This document shows positions 54,059-62,384 of a stretch of DNA of 64,000 nt, piece after piece. Below the pieces are notes generated by a model. The model saw nothing but the letters and a program-made list of their open reading frames with translations. It did no database searches and had not been told where the DNA came from. How positions within the stretch are numbered: position 1 is the first letter of the stretch; each line of letters begins with the position of its first letter. The stretch lies in the NCBI GenBank assembly GCA_025917655.1, contig CP084614.1, positions 2,604,001 through 2,668,000 on the forward strand. The letters run 5' to 3'. The position numbers and the translations under genes were made by a program. This DNA is from Chlorella sorokiniana (taxonomy: Eukaryota; Chlorophyta; Trebouxiophyceae; Chlorellales; Chlorellaceae).

Positions 54059-55274
54059 TCATCGTGTCCTGTTGCAAAAGTACATTTTACTTTTCAAACC
54101 AACACGCTCATAATCCAGTCCTCGACATTGTCTGTGGAAGGGATGGGAGAGGGAGCTGAGGGCGCCACTCCGCGGGGGCGTCACAAGGGAGGGCGCAGGG
54201 CTGAAAGGCATAGCTGACGCTGCTTCATTCAGCAAAGCCATGAAGCTTCCCTGCCCTGGTGGCAGGCCGCCGCTGCGGCTATCGCTGTCGGCGTTCAACA
54301 AAGCCATGAAGCTTCCCTGCCCTGGTCGCAGGGCGCCGCTGCGGCTGTTGCTGTGTGGGGGCACTCGCTGTCCAGCTGGGCCGGTGCAGGCGTGGTGGGC
54401 GGCATGCAGGTCCCCGCGCCACCAGAGGCAGCAGCAGCCGCTGCCGCTGGCTGCCGGGTCTGCGTGCGGCTCACACCGCCTGCCTCGTGGCCGCCCAGAA
54501 GACCGGACTGGATGCTGATGGCCTCCACGATCGCTGTGGGAAGGCTGGCGGGGTCCCGGCTCAAGCGTGTCAAGAGGCCAATGCGGAGCTGCTGAGCCTC
54601 AAACACGGCAAGGTTGTCACCCGCCCGCTTCCCCCGCTCCGCCTCCACCCGCGCTTGCCGCGTTGTGCTGTCGTGGTTCGACTGCAACCAAACGATGTGG
54701 TTGCGCCTGCAGTTGAGGCGAGAGAGGGGCACCCGCGATCAGGGGGTCCTCCCACAGCACACATCGCCGCTGCCGCACAGCTGCACATGGCGATCCTCAC
54801 TTGCACCACTCTTCGAGGGTGCTCTTGTTCAAGGGCGGGCTAAGATCCAGCATGTAAGTCAGGTAGTCTGCAGCAGTCTGCACAAGGAAGCGGGGTGTGC
54901 ACATCAGCATCCACCCGAGGGCGATGTGGTCATGCGGGCGCAGCGAGAGGGCGGCGAAGCGCTGGCAGCAAACAACCACACCTCCTTCGTCATTTCGCAG
55001 TTCATCCCCACAAGTACGATGCACCACAGGATGTCGAACACATCAAAGTCGCGACGCAGGCGGCTACGCAAGCTGCCGCGGTGGGGAGGGGGCGTGGGTG
55101 GCAGGAGCAGGTCGCCCGCTTTCGTGCCGTTGATGGCGCGGTGCGGCATCCGCGGAAAGTCGTTCCAAGACGTAATGCGCATGTTGATTCAACTGCAGAA
55201 TGAGGAAACAACGGGCTCATGGGCAGCAAGTGGAAATGCATTGCTGGCATGGCTGGCGGAACGGCGGGTGCCAT
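54059..55274 (-). CDS. Unrecognised multi-exon gene, copy 1 of duplicated pair
   Basis: I do not recognise the family. Protein-like minus-strand segments, in order: MAPAVPPAMPAMHFHLLPMS (ATG 55274), ITSWNDFPRMPHRAINGTKA and GDLLLPPTPPPHRG (near 55170-55080), RRDFDVFDILWCIVLVGMNC and EMTKEVWLFAASA, PHDHIALGWMLMCTPRFLVQ, TAADYLTYMLDLSPPLNKST ending EEWCK at a GTGAGG donor (54805), NHIVWLQSNHDSTTRQARVE, LRIGLLTRLSRDPASLPTAI. The C-terminal part contains two 22-residue repeats with GQGSFMALLN and stops at 54059. A 5-base insertion relative to copy 2 near 54940 breaks the frame between the W-rich and PHDHIALGW segments. Second copy at 60.8-61.7 kb. Confidence 0.45.
54235..54358. repeat. 66-bp coding tandem repeat (two copies)
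   Basis: Units start at 54235 and 54301 with AAGCCATGAAGCTTCCCTGC. On the minus strand each encodes a 22-residue unit with SRSG.L.PGQGSFMALLN. Absent from copy 2 of the duplication, whose breakpoint lies just beyond it. Confidence 0.9.
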
Positions 55275-57559
55275 TGTGAGGGCGGGCGGCAGGCGGCAAA
55301 AGCGGGCACAGGCCCCAAGACTATTATCGTCCCGCACCTGCTGCTGGGCCCCTTCTACAGCTACTCAAGCACTTTGGAAGACAGAGAGCCCTGTGCTAGG
55401 CGAAGGACAAGTACATGGTGCCACTATCTCGTGCAAGGCGCATGTTTTGAAGCGAACAACCTTCCCTAGGTTCTAGCAGTCATGCCATCAGCATGTAAAT
55501 GGCGGGACAGGAAAAGAGGCAGTCACTGTGAAGTTCGCTTCGCTGCCCTCCGATCGGACTCTCAATATGGCTTGCTCAGCATTGATTAGTATTTGTGCTC
55601 AACTGAGAGATGCGAGACAGACATGTCTTTCAAAGGATGGGACATGCCATGCCATTTACAGGTGGGCGCCGGCAACGTGGCGTTCCGCCCTGGGGGTCCT
55701 CGGTTCTTCTGTCCCCCATGAAAACATCTTGCCAGAGTTGTTTCGACATTGGCCAGGAAATCCTTAGAAATACTTCCACAGGGTTCATGTAGACGTGTCG
55801 CTTTGATACGAAGTCAGGGTTAAGAAACTACTCGGGGTTAACAACCAACGTACTTCAAGGCGGGGAACGGACATCAACCAAAATGAACACCAGAATGCAA
55901 AGGTGGGGAACGGACATCAACCAAAATGAAGACCAGAATGCAAAGACATCCCAATCATGCTAGTAGTGCCGATGCGGGCGAGGCCGGGAGTAGTTGCGGT
56001 CGCTGCCACGAAAGCGCTCGCGGCCGCTGGCGCCGCTCCCGCTGCACCGGCGGGGGCCCCCTTCCAGGGGCGTGAGGTTGCTTCGCCGATGCTTGGCGGC
56101 GCGGCCCTCCTCGCCCTTGGTCGGTCCGTCGCGGTGGTGGTCGCCGTGGCTGCCACGCCGGCGCTTGCGCTCCTCATCGACGGGCTGGATCTCTCCACTC
56201 TCAAGGCTGGCAGACTGAGCGGGAGCAGCTTGCTCCGACCGCTCGCCGCCGCGCCGCGTGGAGCCGCCCTCGACTTCCGCGCGCGCCCCGCACGGCGGGC
56301 ACCGCCGCTGCAGCTCGAGCCTGTGCCTGCTGCAGCTGCTCCCTCAGCTCGTCAGCTCCCTTACTTTGTTCACCAGACAGTCGCCAAAACGCTTCAACTC
56401 GGTGCGCTGGCTGTCCCGCTCAGCCTCCACCCGCTTGTAAGCTTGCTCCCAGCGTTTGAGGTGATCCTCCTGCCATTTCACCCTCTGCTTGTATGTGCTG
56501 AGACGGCACTCCAACTCTGGCACGTGCAGCTGACCCTGCGCCTGTTCCGCTGCAAGCCGCTTGGCGGCAGAGGCTGCACGTTGCGCTGCCGCCACCCCCT
56601 GCTCTGCCGCGCGCATGCGCTGCACCACCTCCTGGTGCTGCTGCTGGCGCAGCTGCGCCTGCTGGGCCTGGTGAAAGCCGAGGCGAAGCACCTCCTGGCC
56701 CCGCTCACGCTCCAGCGCCTCGCGCTGCTGCGCCAGCTCCCGCTCGCTTTCCTCCCCCTGCCGTGCCAGCCGTTGCTGCAGCTCGACGGCCAGCCGGCTC
56801 GAGGCGTCGCGCTGCTGCTGCAAGGCGGCGGCCGCGGCCTTGCCCGCCATCAGCTTGCGCTGGGCAGCACGAAGCTGGAGGCGCAGCTGGGACGCCTCGC
56901 GCTTCAGCTGCTCCAACTGCTCGGCCGAGCGCGCTGCAGCTCCAGCAGCTGCCCGCGCACCGCGTCCGACTGCCGGCTGGCAGCAGCAAGCGCCTCCCTG
57001 TGTTCGTGGCCCAGGCGTTCAGCAGCGCTGCGAGCCGTGGCCAGCTCCTCAAGCAGAGAGCAGGTGTGGGCCGCGGCGGCACGCCAGCCCTCCTGTGCGC
57101 GCGCAAGCTCCTGCTCCAGCGATGCCGCACGGTGCACAGAAGCACGCGGGGCCTGCTGGACCGCCCCTTGCTGCCGCAAGGAGGAGTTGGCGGCTGCACA
57201 GCCCGCCGGGCTGGGGCTGGCTGGGCTGGGGCCGTCGGGGCGGGCGGCAGTCGCAGCTGGGCCGCCGCCGCTGCCGGCCGTGGGGCCGCCGCCGCTGCCG
57301 GCTGTGGGGCGGCCTGAAGCGGAGCGTCCTCCTCCTCGCTGTCACTGACCAAATCAATCACGTCGCCGTCAGCTGCCGCCTGGATGGCGGCCGCCGCGGC
57401 CCTGCCAGCCGTCGCAGCGGCATCAAGGGCGGCTTGGCGCGTTGCGCTTGCGGCGGCGGGAGCCCGGGCGGTGCCGACGGTCTGGCACCTGCCTCCATCC
57501 TGGCGCATCTGCAAAAGGCATCCAAAACAGATTGTTGGTGGGCAATGGAACATAATTGC
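54441..57559. repeat. Segmental duplication, copy 1
   Basis: Direct repeat of 60885-64000, with an offset of about 6.44 kb. The two copies can be followed base by base across the whole interval. Differences are mainly small indels in C/G runs plus scattered substitutions. The left limit is the shared CTGCCGCTGGCTGCC (54441 and 60885); the right limit of copy 2 is beyond the window. Confidence 0.95.
55862..55945. repeat. 43-bp tandem repeat (two copies)
   Basis: Units start at 55862 and 55905 with GGGGAACGGACATCAACC and differ at one base. They span the stop codon and 3' flank of the minus-strand coiled-coil gene. Conserved in the second duplication copy at 62301-62384. Confidence 0.95.
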
Positions 57560-57760
57560 GGCACCCGGGCAATTTGGGCATTTGGGCACCCGGGCCGCAA
57601 TACCCGCCGAGCCCTACCCGCCCACTTGCAAGTCACTTGGGATAAACACAAATGCAAAAATTGGATATCCCACCTGTTCTGGGTGCGGCAAAGTACCAGC
57701 GTGGGCAGGCAGCAGAACGTCCTGGCGATCTCGGGCTTCGAGGAGCGTATTCTTTGGCAT
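55917..57760 (-). CDS. Coiled-coil protein with SUMO-interaction-like motif, copy 1
   Basis: The likely start is ATG 57760 (MPKNTLLEARDRQDVLLPAH) with a CAG|GTGGGA donor and an acceptor TTTTGCAG before MRQDGGRCQTVGTARAPAAA (57510). Then DGDVIDLVSDSEEEDAPL, a hydrophobic core followed by acidic/serine residues as in SUMO-interacting motifs. A long coiled coil follows: SLEQELARAQEGWRAAAAHT, EQLKREASQLRLQLRAAQRK, GEESERELAQQREALERERG, QAQLRQQQHQEVVQRMRAAE, VKWQEDHLKRWEQAYKRVEA, ending SMIGMSLHSGLHFG. Copy 1 has a missing base near 56357, where copy 2 reads VREADELREQLQQ and copy 1 stops early at VRELTS; other one-base shifts occur near 57180, 56295 and 56055. If the putative intron is not removed, CPNCPG and FHCPPTICFGC would add a RING-like cysteine cluster, but an in-frame TAG near 57628 argues against continuous reading. 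Confidence 0.55.
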
Positions 57761-58029
57761 TTTAGAGCTATTAAGAGCTGAATGAGGCATGCGGCAGCTT
57801 TAAAGGTGGGAGAAATACATAGACTTACACAGAACGCGGCCGATGTAGAGCCTGCAGTTCCGTGCCCATGTAGGATTGTCCGTGTTGGACCTGGAATTCT
57901 AGACGTTATTCAGAACAGTCAAAGCGCGACCTACTGAACTTCGGAGGCTTTGGGCTGAACTTTGCGAGACTTAGGCTTCTTTTTTAGGTGACACTGAGGG
58001 TCTCCGCTTCTTGCAGTTTCACTACGACG
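57761..58029. other. Divergent, AT-richer intergenic region
   Basis: Between the start of the minus-strand coiled-coil gene and the plus-strand gene to its right. No coding segment recognised; GC is lower than in the flanks. Confidence 0.4.
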
Positions 58030-60327
58030 ATGGAGGACGTCTTCTCTGCCATGGCAATGAGCAGGTTGGCGTATTTAGGCTCCCGTGTGGCCCCTTCTCA
58101 ATTTGCCGGAGACCCCTCCCCCCCACACACACACTCGGTGTTGCGCTTGCGGCACGGGGTACGGGCTCGTGGCCGAGGCTTAGCATTAGCCAGCCAGCAA
58201 TCCGGTTCTTTTACATTTTCTGTTGCCTCTAAAAGATCATACACGATCTGCATAGCGTATTGCCGCAAATCCCTCGCCGCCGGCCGCTCTTCAACCTTTG
58301 CCACGATGCGGCAAACGTTGCGTCCGATTCCTTCCTCTCACCTCGCTGCTCTCCCCTGCTGCGTGCCCCTGCCTTGCAGCCCCCTGCCAGTCATGCGTGA
58401 CCACGACATCCACCTGGCTGATGACGCCGAGGCTGAGCCTGGCAGCCTGATCAACAACCTGGCCTTGGACACCTTGCACGGCTGGGACAGCGAGGTGACC
58501 ATCCCAACCACCCCAGCCTACCATCGCCCTGCACCCCTGAGCGAGCCCTCTCCCATCGTGCCCCCGGCCATCTCTCCCGGATGGGTGCCCCAACCTCTGA
58601 GCCTCCCGCACGCGCACGCCCCAGCTGGGCGCAGCCGCGGGCGAGCGGCCCTTTGCCGCTCGTGGCGGCGCGCGCAAGCATGGCGGCCGCGGTCGCACGG
58701 CCCGCACATACGCCAGCCCTCCATCCATCGCCGCCGCCCTGCCCTTTGACGTCGCCGCCGTCTTCGCAGCCACCGTGGTCGCCCCCGCCGCCATCGACGA
58801 CCAGAGCGCTTCCTCCGCCGCCCTTGACCCCTACATGCCCACCGCTGACTGCGCTGGCACGGCGCCCGTCGCTTCTGCCCCTTCCAACGGCACCAGCCCA
58901 GCTGCCGCCACAACCACTGCTGCCAGCAGCGGCCGCATCGGCACCCCCAGCCCCCGGTTGCTGCGCCCGCTGCTGCGCGGCTGCCCGAGGAGGAGGCGGG
59001 CATGGCCCCCACGGCTGCAACAGCCTCTGTCGCAGCTGCAGCTGCGAGCCCTGCAGCTGCGGCCGCAGCCCCGCTCAAGCCCCAGCGCAAGCGGGCCAGG
59101 AAGGGCGAGGGCCTGCGCAAGGCGACCGCGGCCGAGCGCAGGCGCAAGCTGGGCGCGAACAAGGAGCTGGGCAGCAAGCCCAAGGCCCTGCGCATCAAGT
59201 GGTCCGAGCCGTGGGTGAAAGCGCTGGTGCTGCACCTGCGCGCCGCGCGGCACCCGTGGGAGGTGAGCCGCCCTCCCCTCCTGCACCGCCTGTCTCGTTG
59301 CCCCCTGCATTACCCATGAACCCAAGCACTGCCCGTTCCCTCCCTGCACGCCGTTCCAACGAGCTCAGTCGCGGTGCACATCACCTCGCAGGGCGTGGCG
59401 GCCGTGCTCACGTACTTTGCCAGCGCCTACTCCGGCCTCCTGCTGACTGAGGAGCAGGCGCGGGAGCCGGGAGAGGTGGAAGGGGCCGTGTTTGCCTCCT
59501 ACAGCACACTCTCACGCCGCTTCAGGTGAGTCTGGGCTGTGGCATGCAATCAAAATATCATAATCCAATATCGAGCGCTGGAGGCAGCTCCGATGGTGGG
59601 GTGCTGCTGCTGGCCTTGGTTTGCTCAGCTGGCGGGGCGGACGCGGCGGGCTTGAAGTCGATTGTATCTGACCTGCATCCCCGCTGTACCTCCTTCCCTT
59701 CATGCAGCAAGGCGGCATGGGCCATGCAGATGGAAGCCTGACACGCGGTGTGGGAGCTGCCTTCACAACACTGGAGCCCCCGCAACACATGTGCCGCACC
59801 TTTCTGCCTACAGCAGCGGGCATCCGCCCAAGCCAGCAGCTGATGCCCTGTCCATGAGATGCACAAATGTCACCAACTGGGGCGCCCTGTATCCCCGCCA
59901 TCGCCCGCTGTCACGACCCTGACTAGGGGTTGGACTTTGAGTTACTCGTGTTTTTATCTCTTCTCCGCCACTCGTTGTGCCCTCCCAACCCCTCTGCCCT
60001 GTGCCGTTCCCTGTCTGAACTCCCTATCTGCGGCAAGCGCCCTTCCTGCCCAGACCTCTTTTCCAACCTTTGACAAACCTGCTTTCATTATTGGACCCTG
60101 ATTCAGAGCCTTTTTCTGCGTTCACGCCCCTTTTGCCCCCTTGTAATCCAATCCAACCCCTGATGGAACCCTTGATCCCCTGTCCTGGACCCTCCCGCTG
60201 CTCTTGGCAGTTGGCCGAGCCGCTCTCCCTTGCATTTTGACCTGCCCGCGCAGGGCTGCAGCTGGCTCGCATCATCACAGCTGCGATGCTGTACTCTGTT
60301 AAGGCCGCGACTTACAGCGAGGCCTAA
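58030..60327 (+). CDS. Unrecognised A/P-rich multi-exon gene
   Basis: No family recognised. Protein-like plus-strand segments: MEDVFSAMAMSRLAYLG (ATG 58030, may be a 5' exon), MRDHDIHLADDAEAEPGSLI with NNLALDTLHGWDSEVT (from 58393), a long A/P/S/T-rich region, a basic segment LKPQRKRARKGEGLRKATAA with ERRRKLGANKELGS, KALRIKWSEPWVKALVLHLR and AARHPWE at a good GTGAG donor (59263), then VAVHITSQGVAAVLTYFASA, YSGLLLTEEQAREPGEVEGA and YSTLSRRF at another donor (59527). The last exon probably ends LARIITAAMLYSVKAATYSE, A, before TAA 60325-60327. The two conserved-looking parts (WSEPWVKALVLHL and the final helix) suggest a real globular domain. A missing middle exon or frame break is needed before the last exon. 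Confidence 0.4.
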
Positions 60328-60367
60328 AGGGCACCCACCAACAGCCTAAGGGCGCCGCTTGCTCCAG

Positions 60368-60660
60368 CTACGTCTCCATGGGGGCTGGCCCATCCCCTGC
60401 CGCTGCTGCTGCCACCTCAGCCGCTGCAGGCAGCAGTGGCTGCTGCTGCTGCTGCTGCTGCTGCTGGTTGTCGCTCGGCGCCGTGGCAGGCGCGGCCTGC
60501 CGCCGCTGCAGCTGCTGCATGGCCGCCGCCATCTGCGCCGCCACTGCGGCCTGCGCCGCCGCCTGCGCCTGCAGCGCCTGGTGCTGCCGCACGTGGGAGC
60601 AGCGGGGGCAGTGGCACACGCGGCCGCGCCCCTGGCGAATTTCTTGAAGGAGCCTGCAAG
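60368..60660 (-). CDS. Orphan terminal exon with cysteine pair and polyQ
   Basis: An open minus-strand segment after a CTTGCAG acceptor reads LLQEIRQGRGRVCHCPRCSH, VRQHQALQAQAAAQAAVAAQ, a Q9 run near 60455 and GDGPAPMET before TAG (60370-60368). It looks like the 3' exon of a gene whose upstream exons are not identifiable, because the sequence immediately upstream (60708-60884) is a secernin-derived fragment. CHCPRC resembles part of a zinc-binding site but is incomplete. Confidence 0.35.
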
Positions 60661-60707
60661 CCAGCAATGTCGAATGACGGAACTGAGAACGGAATCATTT
60701 CGCTTTG

Positions 60708-60884
60708 GGGTGGGCCAGCAGGGCAGCGCGGCCAGTAGGGGCTGGTTGCGATGCATGACCACGCGCGCGCAGCACAGCGGGCGCAGCGCACCTCGTTGGC
60801 CCCCATCTCCGCCCCCACATCCAGCTGGGCTTGCTCAGCACCACGGCCAGGGTGGGGGCGCCTGCCGGATGGCGATGTAGGTCG
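60708..60884 (-). pseudogene. Secernin gene fragment
   Basis: The region matches the secernin gene around 48980-49150 closely, including AGCGCACCTCGTTGGCCCCC and the following stretch to GATGGCGATGTAGGT. Translated on the minus strand it gives TYIAIRQAP, then a frame break, then KPSWMWGAEMGANE, against CTYIAIPQAPRTLAVVLSKP in the intact gene. Only one exon and adjoining intron sequence are present, and it is joined directly to duplication copy 2. Confidence 0.85.
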
Positions 60885-61709
60885 CTGCCGCTGGCTGCCA
60901 GGGATGCGGGCGGCTCACACCGCCTGCCTCGTGGCCGCCCCGCAGACCGGACTGAATGCTGATGGCCTCCACGATCGCTGTGGGAAGGCTGGCGGGGTCC
61001 CGGCTCAAGCGTGTCAAGAGGCCAATGCGGAGCTGCTGAGCCTCAAACACGGCAAGGTTGTCACCCGCCCGCTTCCCCGCTCCGCCTCCAACCGCGCTTG
61101 CCGCGTTGTGCTGTCGTGGTTCGACTGCAGCCAAACGATGTGGTTGCGCCTGCAATTGAGGGAGAGAGGGGCACCCGCGATCAGGGGGTCCTCCCACAGC
61201 ACACATCGCCGCTGCCGCACAGCTGCACATGGCGATCCTCACTTGCACCACTCTTCGAGGGTGCTCTTGTTCAAGGGCGGGCTAAGATCCAGCATGTAAG
61301 TCAGGTAGTCTGCAGCAGTCTGCACAAGGAAGCGGGGTGTGCACATCAGCATCCACCCAAGGGCGATGTGGTCATTCGGGCGAGAGGGCGGCGAAGCGCT
61401 GGCAGCAAACAACCACACCTCCTTCGTCATTTCGCAGTTCATCCCCACAAGTACGATGCACCACAGGATGTCGAACACATCAAAGTCGCGACGCAGGCGG
61501 CTACGCAAGCTGCCGCGGTGGGGGGGGCGTGGGTGGCAGGAGCAGGTCGCCCGCTTTCGTGCCGTTGATGGCGCGGTGCGGCATCCGTGGAAAGTCGTTC
61601 CAAGACGTAATGCGCATGATGATTCAACTGCAGAATGAGGAAACAACGGGCTCATGGGCAGCAAGTGGAAATGCATTGCTGGCATTGCTGGCGGAACGGC
61701 GGGTGCCAT
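60832..61709 (-). pseudogene. Truncated second copy of the unrecognised 54-55 kb gene
   Basis: Minus strand, start ATG equivalent at 61709. It keeps RRDFDVFDILWCIVLVGMNC, EMTKEVWLFAASASPPSRPN and DHIALGWMLMCTPRFLVQTA in one continuous frame where copy 1 is interrupted, and LRIGLLTRLSRDPASLPTAI. A 2-base deletion relative to copy 1 near 61525 changes the frame upstream. At 60884 the homology ends and the frame runs into the secernin fragment (AAATYIAIRQAPPPWPWC, stop near 60835), so the original C-terminus with the 22-residue repeats is lost. It could still be expressed as a chimera; I call it a truncated copy. Confidence 0.55.
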
Positions 61710-62300
61710 CGTGAGGGCGGGCGGCAGGCGGCAAAAGCGGGCACAGGCCCCAAGACTATTATCGTCCCGCACCTGCTGCTGGGCCCCTTCTACAGCTACT
61801 CAAGCACTTTGGAAGACAGAGAGCCCTGTGCTAGGCGAAGGACAAGTACATGGTGCCGCATCTCGTGCAAGGCGCATGTTTTGAAGCGAACAACCTTCCC
61901 TAGGCTCTAGCAGTCATGCCATCAGCATATGAACGGCGGGACAGGAAAAGAGGCAGTGACTGTGAAGTTCGCTTCGCTGCCCTCCGATCGGACTCTCAAT
62001 ATGGCTTGCTCAGCAGTGATTAGTATTTGTGCTCAACTGAGAGATGCGAGACAGACCTGTCTTTCAAAGGATGGGACATGCCATGCCATTTGAAGGTGGG
62101 CCCCGGCAACGTGGCGTTCCGCCCTGGCGGTTCTCGGTTCTTCTGTCCCCCATGGAAACATCTTGCAAGAATTGTTTCAACGTTGATAAGGCCAGAAAAT
62201 CCTCAGAACTGCTTCCACAGGGTTCATGCAGAGGTGTCGCTTTGATACGAAGTCAGGGTTAAGAAACTACTCGGGGTTAACAACCAACGTACTTCAAGGC

Positions 62301-62384
62301 GGGGAACGGACATCAACCAAAATGAACACCAGAATGCAAAGGTGGGGAACGGACATCAACCAAAATGAAGACCAGAATGCAAAG
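62301..62384. repeat. 43-bp tandem repeat, copy 2
   Basis: Same two-unit repeat as at 55862-55945, showing that the tandem repeat predates the segmental duplication. Confidence 0.95.

Noticed and set aside
55957-57348. Long plus-strand open frame of about 460 codons
   Set aside because: It is the antisense of the coiled-coil gene; leucine/alanine/arginine composition follows from the complement of Q/E/A/R codons, and the minus-strand reading has heptads and a SIM-like motif.
56700-57760. Firm call of a SUMO-targeted ubiquitin ligase
   Set aside because: The cysteine cluster probably lies in an intron and an in-frame TAG separates it from the upstream ATG exon; only the SIM-like motif is supported.
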